A program made the position numbers and the translations under genes. Shown piece after piece: positions 1-7,288 of a stretch of DNA of 18,153 nucleotides; within the stretch, counting starts at the first letter, position 1, and every line of letters starts with the position of its first letter. The stretch is from Zoogloeaceae bacterium (GTDB lineage: Bacteria > Pseudomonadota > Gammaproteobacteria > Burkholderiales > Rhodocyclaceae): the NCBI GenBank assembly GCA_031267345.1, contig JAIRZG010000194.1:1-18153 (forward strand), in the 5' to 3' direction. The notes below the pieces were generated by a model. The model saw only the letters and a program-made list of their open reading frames with translations, was not told the origin of the DNA and did not search any database.

Positions 1-384
1 ACCAAGTCCGAGCGTCCGGAACTGGGCGCGGCCAAGATCATCGTTTCCGGCGGTCGTGGCCTGGGCAGCGGCGAAAATTACACAAAAATACTGGAGCCGC
101 TGGCCGACAAGCTGGGTGCAGCCCTGGGCGCTTCCCGCGCCGCTGTGGACGCGGGTTATGCGCCCAACGACTTTCAGGTGGGTCAAACCGGCAAAATCGT
201 CGCGCCACAGTTGTACATCGCGGTTGGCATTTCCGGCGCAATCCAGCATCTGGCGGGCATGAAGGATTCCAAGGTGATTGTCGCCATCAACAAGAATCCC
301 GATGAACCGATTTTCCAGATTGCCGACTACGGGCTGGTCGCCGACCTGAACGACGCCGTGCCTGAACTGGTCGCGGCACTGTAG
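1..384 (+). CDS. etfA: Electron transfer flavoprotein alpha subunit, C-terminal part (5' end outside window)
   Basis: This is the FAD-binding C-terminal half of ETF alpha. ETF is the soluble heterodimer that collects electrons from acyl-CoA dehydrogenases and hands them to ETF:ubiquinone oxidoreductase. The frame is open from base 1 to a TAG at 382-384 and gives 127 residues. The family signature is plain: GRGLGSGENY near the start, then GQTGKIVAPQLYIAVGISG, followed by AIQHLAGM and VIVAINKNPDEPIFQIADYG. These residues form the FAD site in known ETF alpha structures. The gene continues beyond the left edge, where etfB is usually found just upstream. The acyl-CoA dehydrogenase and ETF-QO that follow on the same strand fit the same pathway. 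No truncation is seen inside the visible part. Confidence 0.96.
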   Translation, partial: TKSERPELGAAKIIVSGGRGLGSGENYTKILEPLADKLGAALGASRAAVDAGYAPNDFQVGQTGKIVAPQLYIAVGISGAIQHLAGMKDSKVIVAINKNPDEPIFQIADYGLVADLNDAVPELVAAL

Positions 385-443
385 GAAAAGTCCGTTGTAA
401 AAGGCTCGCTGCCGTTATTTGACAGCAGGTTTCAACCCCATCC

Positions 444-482
444 GTCTGCCGCCGGACAAGCAGTTTCCGGCGACAGGCAGAC
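444..482 (+). promoter_or_regulatory. Long bulged hairpin between etfA and the acyl-CoA dehydrogenase gene
   Basis: The 122-bp gap 385-506 holds one clear structure. GTCTGCC (444-450) pairs with GGCAGAC (476-482), and inside it GCCGGA (451-456) pairs with TCCGGC (466-471). The 3' arm has a 4-nt bulge (472-475) and the loop is 457-465. No T-run follows, so it is not a standard terminator. It ends 12 bases before the AGGAG ribosome site at 495-499. It could be an RNA processing or stability element that sets different expression of the two genes; that role is inference. No convincing promoter was seen in this gap. Confidence 0.45.
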
Positions 483-506
483 CGATTTATCAACAGGAGA
501 TTCACA

Positions 507-2333
507 ATGAGCACCTATGCAGCTCCCCTCAACGACATGCGTTTTCTCATGAACGAAATCGCCGGTCTCAAGAACATTCTGGCGCTACCCGCTTTCGCCG
601 ATACGGTGGATGCCGATACGGTGGATTCCATTCTGGAAGAAGCCGCCAAGTTCGCCAGCGAGCAAATCGACCCCATCAACATCATCGGCGACCGGCAAAA
701 TTCACCCAAGTGGGATAACGGCGTGGTGACGGTCAGCCCCGAATACAAGAAAGTCTACAAACTCTTTTGCGAAAACGGTTGGCATTCCATGCCCGGCGAC
801 CCCGAATTCGGCGGTCAGGGCTTGCCCAATCTGGTGAATTTCGCCGTAAACGAAATGTGGCGTTCCGCCAGCATCGCCTTCGCGCTGTGTCCGATGTTGA
901 CCATGGGCGCGGTACATGCCATCGAACACCACGCTTCCGACGAAATCAAACAAAAATACCTGCCCAAAATGGTCGACGGCTCCTGGGGCGGCACCATGAA
1001 CCTGACCGAACCACAGGCCGGTTCCGACCTGACCGCCATCCGCACCAAGGCGAAGCCCAGCCCAAAAGGCGATGGCTCCTACCTCATCTCCGGCACCAAA
1101 ATCTTCATCACCTGGGGCGAGCACGATATGGCGGAAAACCTCATCCACCTCGTGCTGGCGCGTCTGCCGGATTCCGACCCCGGCCTGAAAGGCATTTCGC
1201 TCTTCGTGGTGCCCAAGTTCCTGGTGAACGACGATGGCTCGCTGGGCGCGCGTAACGACCTGATCTGCTCCGCCATCGAACACAAGCTGGGCATCAAGGG
1301 CAGCGCCACGGCGGTGATGTCCTATGGCGACCATGAAGGCGCAATCGGCTGGCTGGTCGGCAAGGAAGGCAACGGCATCGCCTACATGTTCACCATGATG
1401 AACCACGCCCGCATCCACGTGGGTCTGGAAGGCATTTCGGTGGCGGAACGCGCCTATCAACACGCGCTGGCCTATGCCCGCGAACGCATCCAGGGCGCGA
1501 TTATCGGCGACGAGGAAAGCAGGAAAACGCCCAAGCCCATCCTCTTCCACCCGGACGTGCGCCGTCTCCTGATGGACATGAAGTCGCGCACCGAGGCTTT
1601 GCGCGCCGTCGGTTATTTCGCGGCGGGCAACATGGACATCGCCCAGAACGCCAGCGATCCCGCCGAGCGGAAAAAAGCGCAAGCCTATGTGGAACTCCTC
1701 ACCCCGGTGGTCAAGGGCTGGAGCACGGAAAGTTCCATCGACATCACCTCCGAAGGCGTCCAGGTGCATGGCGGCACGGGCTTCATCGAGGAAACCGGCG
1801 CGGCGCAGTACTACCGCGACTGCCGCATCACCGCCATCTACGAAGGCACCACCGCCATCCAGGCCAATGACTACATCGGGCGCAAGACCGCGCGCGAAGT
1901 CAACAAGGAAACCGGCGCGGTTGGCGCGACGGCGCGCACCCTGTACAAGGAAATTGCCACCTTTGCGGACGCGCTGGCCAGGGACGCCAAACTGGGCGAT
2001 ATCGGCAAAAACCTGCAGGAAGCCGCCAAGGCGCTGGTCGACACCACGGAATGGGCGATCAAGACCTATGGCCCTGAACCGCAGATTGCCTCGGCAGGCT
2101 CCGTGCCCTACCTGAAGCTGGGCGGCATCGTGATCGGCGGCTGGCTGCTGGCCAAATCCGCGCAAATCGCCCAGAAGAAGCTTGACGCGGGCGAAACGGA
2201 CGGCTACTACAAGGGCAAAATCGCCACGACCCGCTATTACGCCAAACATTGGCTGGTGCAGGCCGACGCCATCGCGCGGGAAATCACCGAAGGTGGCGCT
2301 TCCGTGCTGGGCCTTGACGAGCCGTTGTTTTGA
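507..2333 (+). CDS. Acyl-CoA dehydrogenase, large (about 600-residue) family member
   Basis: This flavoprotein would oxidise an acyl-CoA to the 2-enoyl-CoA and pass the electrons to ETF. The 608 residues match the long acyl-CoA dehydrogenase subfamily, which has an extra short N-terminal segment (MSTYAAPLNDMRFLMNE) and a C-terminal extension after the usual catalytic core. The flavin-domain signature LTEPQAGSDLTA lies near residues 170-185. The probable catalytic base is Glu446 in YEGTTAIQANDYIGRK, the position of the catalytic Glu in medium-chain enzymes. VHGGTGFIEE, also typical, precedes it. The ATG at 507 has AGGAG at 495-499. The gene sits between etfA and ETF-QO, so the whole electron route is encoded together. 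The substrate cannot be read from sequence: relatives act on fatty acyl-CoAs or on 3-methylmercaptopropionyl-CoA (DmdC). Confidence 0.93.
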   Translation: MSTYAAPLNDMRFLMNEIAGLKNILALPAFADTVDADTVDSILEEAAKFASEQIDPINIIGDRQNSPKWDNGVVTVSPEYKKVYKLFCENGWHSMPGDPEFGGQGLPNLVNFAVNEMWRSASIAFALCPMLTMGAVHAIEHHASDEIKQKYLPKMVDGSWGGTMNLTEPQAGSDLTAIRTKAKPSPKGDGSYLISGTKIFITWGEHDMAENLIHLVLARLPDSDPGLKGISLFVVPKFLVNDDGSLGARNDLICSAIEHKLGIKGSATAVMSYGDHEGAIGWLVGKEGNGIAYMFTMMNHARIHVGLEGISVAERAYQHALAYARERIQGAIIGDEESRKTPKPILFHPDVRRLLMDMKSRTEALRAVGYFAAGNMDIAQNASDPAERKKAQAYVELLTPVVKGWSTESSIDITSEGVQVHGGTGFIEETGAAQYYRDCRITAIYEGTTAIQANDYIGRKTAREVNKETGAVGATARTLYKEIATFADALARDAKLGDIGKNLQEAAKALVDTTEWAIKTYGPEPQIASAGSVPYLKLGGIVIGGWLLAKSAQIAQKKLDAGETDGYYKGKIATTRYYAKHWLVQADAIAREITEGGASVLGLDEPLF

Positions 2334-2361
2334 TTGTTTGTACTAAAAAAGGAGGGGCGAA

Positions 2362-3999
2362 ATGAGCGCCGAACGTGAAAGCATGGAATACGACGTGGTG
2401 ATCGTCGGCGCCGGCCCTTCCGGGCTGGCAACCGCGATTCGCCTCAAACAGCTGGCTGCCGAAAAAGGAAAGGAAGTCAATGTCTGCGTTCTGGAAAAGG
2501 GTTCTGAAGTGGGCGCGCACATTCTTTCCGGCGGCTGTTTTGAAACACGGGTGTTGAATGAACTGATCCCGGACTGGAAAGACAAAAACGCGCCACTGAA
2601 CATTCAGGCCGAAGCGGATCATTTCGTGTTCCTGACGAAAAACCACGCCATTCCCATGCCCACGCCGCCGCAAATGCAAAATGAGGATAACTACCTCATC
2701 AGCATGGCCAACCTCTGCCGCTGGCTGGGCGAGCAGGCCGAAGGCCTGGGCGTGGAAATCTATCCCGGCTTCGCCGCAGCCGAAGTCCTCTACAACGAGG
2801 ACGGCAGTGTACGTGGCGTGGCGACGGGCGACATGGGCATCGGCAAAGACGGTCAGCACACGGAAAACTACCAGCCCGGCATGGAATTGCTGGCGAAACA
2901 GACGGTCTTTTCCGAAGGCTGTCGCGGCTCGCTGACGCAGGAACTGTTTGAAAAATTCGATCTCCGGAAGGACGCCCAGCCGCAAACCTACGGCGTGGGC
3001 ATCAAGGAAATCTGGGAAATCGATCCGGCAAAGCATCAGCCGGGACGGGTGGTGCACACTGTGGGCTGGCCGCTGGACAGCGGCGTCTATGGCGGCTCCT
3101 TCCTGTATCACATCGAAAACAACCAGATTGCCGTGGGCTTTGTGGTCGGGTTGGATTACAAAAACCCCTATATCTCGCCCTATGAGGAGTTCCAGCGCTT
3201 CAAGACCCATCCTTCCGTGCGTCCCCTGCTGGAAAGCGGACGGCGTGTGGCTTATGGCGCGCGCTCGCTTTCCGAAGGCGGCTTGCAGTCGCTGCCGAAA
3301 ATCACCTTCCCCGGCGGCCTGCTGGTCGGGGATACGGCGGGCTTTCTTGATGTGCCCAAAATCAAGGGGGTGCATACGGCGATGAAGTCCGGCATGGTGG
3401 CGGCGGAAGCCATTTTCGAGCATTTTCAAGGCGAAAACGCGGGTACGGAAGTGGTCGCCTACACGCAGAAAATCAAGGAAAGCTGGGTGTGGTCGGATCT
3501 TTCCGTTTCGCGCAACATTCGTCCCGGCTTCCATTGGGGCCTGTGGGCAGGTCTGGCGCTGGCGGGGATGGACACTTACCTGCTGCGGGGACACGCGCCG
3601 TGGACGTTCAGGATTCACGCCGATCATAGCGCCATCGAAGATAAATCCTTCTACACGCCCATCGACTATCCCAAGCCGGATGGCGTGGTCACGTTCGATC
3701 GTCTGTCGTCGGTGTTTCTCGCCAACGTCAATCACGAGGAAAACCAGCGTTGCCACCTGCGCCTGAAGGATGAAAGCGTCCCCATCAACGTGAACCTGAA
3801 AAAGTACGCCGCGCCGGAAACCCGCTACTGTCCGGCGGGCGTCTATGAGATTCTCGGTGAGGAGGAAGGCAATCCGCGCCTGCAAATCAACGCGCAGAAC
3901 TGTCTGCACTGCAAGACCTGCGACATCAAGGATCCCACCCAGAACATCCGCTGGACCGTCCCCGAAGGCGGCGGCGGGCCGAATTACCCGAACATGTGA
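2362..3999 (+). CDS. Electron transfer flavoprotein:ubiquinone oxidoreductase (ETF-QO)
   Basis: ETF-QO is a membrane-attached iron-sulfur flavoprotein that takes electrons from reduced ETF and reduces ubiquinone. The 545 residues match the family length. The N-terminal FAD-binding loop is VVIVGAGPSG (GxGxxG at residues 16-21). A second FAD-contact motif, LLVGDTAGFLDVPKIKGVH, lies in the middle. The C-terminal 4Fe-4S site has Cys489 (CPAGVYE) and the cluster CLHCKTC with Cys514, Cys517 and Cys520, followed by the usual DIKDPTQNIRW and PEGGGGPNYPNM ending. The ATG at 2362 has a strong GGAGG at 2351-2355. It starts 28 bp after the dehydrogenase stop, so the two are probably co-transcribed. A terminator follows directly. 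No key residue is missing. Confidence 0.97.
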   Translation: MSAERESMEYDVVIVGAGPSGLATAIRLKQLAAEKGKEVNVCVLEKGSEVGAHILSGGCFETRVLNELIPDWKDKNAPLNIQAEADHFVFLTKNHAIPMPTPPQMQNEDNYLISMANLCRWLGEQAEGLGVEIYPGFAAAEVLYNEDGSVRGVATGDMGIGKDGQHTENYQPGMELLAKQTVFSEGCRGSLTQELFEKFDLRKDAQPQTYGVGIKEIWEIDPAKHQPGRVVHTVGWPLDSGVYGGSFLYHIENNQIAVGFVVGLDYKNPYISPYEEFQRFKTHPSVRPLLESGRRVAYGARSLSEGGLQSLPKITFPGGLLVGDTAGFLDVPKIKGVHTAMKSGMVAAEAIFEHFQGENAGTEVVAYTQKIKESWVWSDLSVSRNIRPGFHWGLWAGLALAGMDTYLLRGHAPWTFRIHADHSAIEDKSFYTPIDYPKPDGVVTFDRLSSVFLANVNHEENQRCHLRLKDESVPINVNLKKYAAPETRYCPAGVYEILGEEEGNPRLQINAQNCLHCKTCDIKDPTQNIRWTVPEGGGGPNYPNM

Positions 4000-4021
4000 C
4001 GCATCGGGTTCAAGGTTCAGG

Positions 4022-4054
4022 AATCAGGGACGACTCCGGTTCCTGATTTTTTTT
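4022..4054 (+). terminator. Rho-independent terminator after ETF-QO
   Basis: AATCAGGGA (4022-4030) pairs with TTCCTGATT (4040-4048), a 9-bp stem with one G-U pair. The loop has 9 bases and the T-run spans 4047-4054. It begins 22 bases after the ETF-QO stop and ends the acyl-CoA oxidation operon. The adenylate cyclase gene converges on it from the other strand. In that direction the stem lacks a T-run, so it should mainly work on the plus strand. Confidence 0.88.
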
Positions 4055-4076
4055 GCGCTGTCGGCGGATTTCGCGT

Positions 4077-6107
4077 TCAGGCTGCCTCCCCTGCGCCGCT
4101 GACGCGCATCGCCGCCCGCAAGGGTTGGTAGATGCTGACGGGTTGTTGTTTGCCTTTGACCTTGAGGGTATCCAGGAATTTGAAGGCGAAATGGTCGCCG
4201 CATTGCGCTTTAGTAGCTTCGCTGACGATCACGGGAACGCCGTATTGCGGGCAAAGTTCTTCCAGACGGGAGGCGAGGTTTACGTTGTCGCCAATCAGGG
4301 TGTAATTGATGGTATCCGCCGAACCCATGTTGCCGACATAGGCGGGGCCGGTGTGGACGCCCGCGCCGATGGCGATGGTCACGCCAAATTCAGCGTGGAG
4401 TTCGACGCTCAGGCGCGTCAGCGTCTCCTGCATGGCAAGCGCGGCGGATACGGCGCGGATGGCGTGATTCGGCACATCCAGCGGCGCGTTCCAGAAGGCC
4501 ATGAGCGCGTCGCCGATGAATTTGTCCACTGTGCCGCTCTCCTCAAGCACCAGCGCAGTCATGGGGGTGAAATAGCGGTTCAGGAGGGCGACGATTTGTT
4601 GCGGCGTCAGCTGTTCCGAAATGGAGGTAAACCCCCGGATGTCGGTAAACAGAATGGAAAGCTCGCGTTCTTCACCTGCCAGCAAGTCGCCGCGCGCTTT
4701 GGTGATGCGTTTGACGATTTCGGGCGAGACGTAGTGGGAAAAGGCGTTCCGCAGGACGAGCTTTTGTTTTTCTTCCTGCCAGAAGCGCAAAAACAGCAGG
4801 CTTGCGCCCTGCGCGACGATGGTCAACACGATGTACAGCGGCGAGACAAACAGTCCCTGCGCGTACAGAGCGCGCGCGCCGAAAATGACGGCGGCCACAA
4901 GACACAGGGCAAGCGGCAAATAGACGCGGGGACGCGCCATGCCAAAGGCGACGGCGGCGATGAGACCGATACAGAGGATGCCCAGGCATTGCAGGAAGGG
5001 CGTCCAAAAGGGAATGCTGATGGCGTTTTGCGTCAGGATGGCGTCGAGCACGGCGGCATGGATTTCCACGCCGGGGTAGATCGGATCGAGCGGCGTGGCG
5101 CGGATGTCCAGCAAGCCGGGAGCGGAAGTGCCGATAAAGGCGATGCGCCCGCGCAAGGCGTCCGGCGGCAACGCGCCAGTCAGGATGTCGTGGGCGCTGA
5201 TGTAGGCGTAGGTTTTGCGCGGGCCGATGAAAGGAATGTGCATCATGCCATTCGAGGAGACCGGAACGCGATAATCGCCCACGCGCACGGCGGAGACGCC
5301 ATCCACGCCGGACTCCACGATGACGTTTTCAATTTCCAGCGCGCGCATCAAGGTACGCAGGGCGAGCGAGGGATAGAAGTTTTCCCCGATCCGCATCAGG
5401 AGCGGCGCTTGCCGCACGATGCCGTCCCAGTCGGGCGCAACGTTGATGAATCCGGACGGCGCGGCGTCGCGCAGGGGTTTATGGGGCTGGCGGATGCTGG
5501 AGAGAACGGGCAGTTGCGCCTCAAAAGGCGGATCGTCGGGGTGACTGCGGGCAATGACGCGAATGCCGGAATCGGGCGGCGCCGCTTCCGTTTGCGACGG
5601 GCTGTCGAAGCGTCCGTACATGCCCAACACGGCGGGCGCTTGCGCCAGCGATTCGGCAAAGCGTCGGTCATAATCCTGGAGTTGGGCGGGCAGACCGCTG
5701 AAGCGGAGATTCAGCCCGTGTTCACGTTGCAGGGCGGCGCGCATTTCGGCGGGCGAGGTGCGATCCGCTTCGGTAAACAGGATGTCGACGCCAATGGCGG
5801 CGACCTGGTAACGGTTGAGCGCGTCAATGAGGTCGGCCAGACGGTAGCGCGGCCAGGGCCATTGACCATGCGCGACAAGCGAGGCTTCATCGATGTCGAT
5901 GATGACCATCAGGCTTTCCGTAGAATCTTCGGCGACGGAAAGCGGCGCCGGAGCGGCGCGCAGGGGCAGCAGCGCGTCGTAGATTTTCAGATCCAGACGG
6001 GAAATGAGCGCGGGCTGGGCGATGTAGAGCAGCGTCATGCCGACGATGACGCCCAGACTGATGGCAAACGCCAACAGTCTGGGCGCGTGTCGGGAAAGGC
6101 GCATCAT
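4077..6107 (-). CDS. Membrane CHASE2-domain class III adenylate cyclase
   Basis: This protein probably senses an extracytoplasmic signal and makes cAMP. In the 676 residues, one membrane helix lies at about 10-30. A periplasmic CHASE2 domain follows at about 35-360 (VIIDIDEASLVAHGQWPWPR, then AIGVDILFTEADR). Two to three membrane helices lie at about 370-450. The cyclase domain covers about 480-660. The metal-binding aspartates are Asp489 (FTDIRGF) and Asp533 (KFIGDALMAFW). Lys529 and Thr603 (NYTLIGDNVN) occupy the base-selecting positions and form the Lys-Thr pair known from bacterial adenylate cyclases, so ATP rather than GTP is expected. The transition-state motif NVNLASRLE is intact. The ribosome site before the ATG is weak. 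Upstream on the same strand lie the toxin-antitoxin pair and the MBL-GAF-HD gene. The CHASE2 ligand is unknown. Confidence 0.92.
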   Translation of the reverse strand: MMRLSRHAPRLLAFAISLGVIVGMTLLYIAQPALISRLDLKIYDALLPLRAAPAPLSVAEDSTESLMVIIDIDEASLVAHGQWPWPRYRLADLIDALNRYQVAAIGVDILFTEADRTSPAEMRAALQREHGLNLRFSGLPAQLQDYDRRFAESLAQAPAVLGMYGRFDSPSQTEAAPPDSGIRVIARSHPDDPPFEAQLPVLSSIRQPHKPLRDAAPSGFINVAPDWDGIVRQAPLLMRIGENFYPSLALRTLMRALEIENVIVESGVDGVSAVRVGDYRVPVSSNGMMHIPFIGPRKTYAYISAHDILTGALPPDALRGRIAFIGTSAPGLLDIRATPLDPIYPGVEIHAAVLDAILTQNAISIPFWTPFLQCLGILCIGLIAAVAFGMARPRVYLPLALCLVAAVIFGARALYAQGLFVSPLYIVLTIVAQGASLLFLRFWQEEKQKLVLRNAFSHYVSPEIVKRITKARGDLLAGEERELSILFTDIRGFTSISEQLTPQQIVALLNRYFTPMTALVLEESGTVDKFIGDALMAFWNAPLDVPNHAIRAVSAALAMQETLTRLSVELHAEFGVTIAIGAGVHTGPAYVGNMGSADTINYTLIGDNVNLASRLEELCPQYGVPVIVSEATKAQCGDHFAFKFLDTLKVKGKQQPVSIYQPLRAAMRVSGAGEAA

Positions 6108-6164
6108 CAGGACGCATCCGGTTTGAAATTCAACGCCATACGTTTTACCTCATCCCTTCCCGAA

Positions 6165-6345
6165 ACCCTTGCCCCCTCTCCCCTACCCTCTCCCACAAGG
6201 GGAGAGGGCGTGAAGGAAGGGGAAGAGAGATCGCAGGGCGGCGGGGGTTTGTGGCCAAGTCGGCTCATGACAGTTCCCTTTCCTTCAGGGAAAGAGCGGC
6301 TTTTCCATCCCCTCCCCTGCAAGGGGAGGCCAGGGTGAGAATGGG
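6165..6345. repeat. Cluster of three G/C-rich hairpins (intergenic repeat block)
   Basis: The 252-bp gap between the cyclase start and the PIN gene contains no gene. It holds three inverted repeats. CCCTCTCCC (6186-6194) pairs with GGGAGAGGG (6200-6208). CTTTCC (6278-6283) pairs with GGAAAG (6289-6294). CCTCCCCT (6311-6318) pairs with AGGGGAGG (6322-6329). A further copy of the CCCTCTCCCC motif precedes the first stem. Repeats of this CCCTCTCCC type are widespread between genes in beta- and gammaproteobacteria. The block also carries one copy of the 20-bp direct repeat at 6249-6268. No promoter for the cyclase could be fixed here. Confidence 0.65.
6249..6268 (+). repeat. 20-bp direct repeat, left copy
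   Basis: The sequence TTGTGGCCAAGTCGGCTCAT occurs here and again, identical and in the same orientation, at 7247-7266. Matching stops at both edges, apart from a GG two bases to the left. An exact 20-base match within 18 kb is far beyond chance. The two copies bracket the PIN/AbrB toxin-antitoxin genes. Confidence 0.85.
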
Positions 6346-6359
6346 GTCATTCCTCTGCC

Positions 6360-6773
6360 TCAAAGTCGCGGAATCATTGCAGGTATGCCGCGCTCGGTGA
6401 GCAAGCGCACTGCCTTCCTGTCGAACGATACAAAAACCGCCCTGCCGCGCGTCATGCTGCGCCCTGTATGCGCGTTGACGCCGTCTGCGAAGTCGCCGCC
6501 CTTTTCAAGAAAGAACATACCGGCTTCGATTTCATCCTCGCGCATCACAAGTTTGTCACGCTGTAGAAAATCAGACAAAGCGGCATGAACAATATCCGGT
6601 TTGACTTTATAACCGTTGACCAGTACCCAGACGAATTCGCAAACTACATGCGTCGGAATAATGATTTCGTCGGCTTCATCAATAAAATAGGCGGCTATTT
6701 TATGTTGTTCGGTTTCCTTTTCAGAGGCTAACAGGAAGCGCGCGAGAATGTTGGCGTCAATGATGATGTTCAC
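6360..6773 (-). CDS. PIN-domain toxin (VapC-like ribonuclease)
   Basis: A 137-residue PIN-domain protein, the usual size for toxin ribonucleases of type II toxin-antitoxin pairs, which cleave RNA and halt growth when free. The acidic metal site is intact: Asp6 in IIIDANIL, Glu46 in VVCEFVWVL, Asp94/Asp97 in GGDFADGV and Asp118 in FVSFDRKA. The start is a GTG at 6773-6771 that overlaps the antitoxin stop (GTGA). The overlap implies translational coupling, with the antitoxin made first. The stretch is more AT-rich than the surrounding genes, which suggests horizontal transfer. The RNA target is unknown. It is not certain that the protein is toxic. Confidence 0.88.
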   Translation of the reverse strand: MNIIIDANILARFLLASEKETEQHKIAAYFIDEADEIIIPTHVVCEFVWVLVNGYKVKPDIVHAALSDFLQRDKLVMREDEIEAGMFFLEKGGDFADGVNAHTGRSMTRGRAVFVSFDRKAVRLLTERGIPAMIPRL

Positions 6774-7033
6774 GTTTCGACCCCCTGCATACCTGCTGCG
6801 GCGTAGGAGTCAGCAATACATTGTTCTAATTCTTCGTCTGTCAGATGAATATCGGATTGGATGGAGCCTGCCAGGTCCATCACGCTGCCCTTGCTTCTTT
6901 TTACAAGTAATTTCAGCCCGCCGTCCGCTGTTTTCGTCACGTCGATTTTCTCGCCGCCCTTCGTGCCCAAATACTCCATCAGGCTTTTGTTGATAGTGAG
7001 TTGCCCTTTGGTGGATAGGGTTACGCTGTTCAT
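6770..7033 (-). CDS. AbrB/SpoVT-type antitoxin
   Basis: An 87-residue protein with an N-terminal swapped-hairpin AbrB DNA-binding domain at about residues 1-45 (MNSVTLSTKGQLTINKSLME, then GGEKIDVTKTADGGLKLLV). The acidic C-terminal tail (LTDEELEQCIADSYAAAG) probably binds and blocks the PIN toxin encoded next. The ATG at 7033 has GGAG about 7 bases upstream. Its stop overlaps the toxin GTG start by 4 bp. Antitoxins of this kind usually repress their own operon by binding palindromes at the promoter. A sigma70-like promoter (7064-7092) and a perfect palindrome (7113-7132) lie just upstream. Confidence 0.88.
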   Translation of the reverse strand: MNSVTLSTKGQLTINKSLMEYLGTKGGEKIDVTKTADGGLKLLVKRSKGSVMDLAGSIQSDIHLTDEELEQCIADSYAAAGMQGVET

Positions 7034-7063
7034 GGCGGAATCTCCGTAGCGGTTGATAAGAGT

Positions 7064-7092
7064 AAGATATACATACAGGTATTTGCGGTCAA
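7064..7092 (-). promoter_or_regulatory. Sigma70-like promoter of the toxin-antitoxin operon
   Basis: Read on the minus strand, TTGACC (7092-7087) and TATCTT (7069-7064) are separated by exactly 17 bases. This gives a -35 matching five of six consensus bases and a fair -10. It lies about 30 bases before the antitoxin ATG. The spacer and the region around the -10 are AT-rich, unlike the surrounding DNA. Confidence 0.6.
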
Positions 7093-7112
7093 GAATTTTC
7101 GGGCTGCGCCGT

Positions 7113-7132
7113 GCGCAAATTATGATTTGCGC
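7113..7132. promoter_or_regulatory. Perfect 8+4+8 palindrome upstream of the antitoxin promoter (candidate operator)
   Basis: GCGCAAAT (7113-7120) and ATTTGCGC (7125-7132) form a perfect inverted repeat around TATG. It lies 20 bp upstream of the -35 of the toxin-antitoxin promoter. This position suits an operator or upstream regulator site. That the AbrB-type antitoxin binds it is inference. Confidence 0.5.
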
Positions 7133-7246
7133 GCATTGGATTCAGCACACAATCTTGCGGTTGACCGTTGGCTGGTCGTTGATTTGTTCGCTCTGGTCAT
7201 CGCGGCCATCGGTGGCTGCGTCGATGTTTTCGGCGCTGAATGAGGC

Positions 7247-7266
7247 TTGTGGCCAAGTCGGCTCAT
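7247..7266 (+). repeat. 20-bp direct repeat, right copy
   Basis: This is identical to 6249-6268 and lies 22 bases beyond the 3' end of the MBL-GAF-HD gene. The two copies are 998 bp apart, start to start. The gap 7034-7288 otherwise holds the promoter and palindrome of the toxin-antitoxin operon and no convincing gene. Confidence 0.85.
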
Positions 7267-7288
7267 AGCGACAAAATCATTGGCGCGA

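Noticed and set aside
385..443. Promoter before the acyl-CoA dehydrogenase
   Set aside because: TTGTAA and TATTTG can be found but with poor spacing and a poor -10.
702..2249. 515-codon open frame on the minus strand inside the acyl-CoA dehydrogenase gene
   Set aside because: It is a shadow created by GC-rich third positions. The protein resembles no family, while the plus-strand gene has all expected motifs.
2284..3909. 541-codon minus-strand frame across ETF-QO
   Set aside because: Antisense shadow with the same cause; it has no ribosome site and no recognisable domain.
4053..6338. 761-codon plus-strand frame opposite the adenylate cyclase
   Set aside because: Long, but its composition is that of a reverse complement (many Arg, Gly, Asp and His) and it runs through the repeat block. 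The cyclase on the other strand is certain.
7053..7268. Small plus-strand frames upstream of the toxin-antitoxin operon
   Set aside because: One reads like a hydrophobic peptide, but there is no ribosome site and no recognised family. The region carries the promoter and palindrome of the opposite strand.
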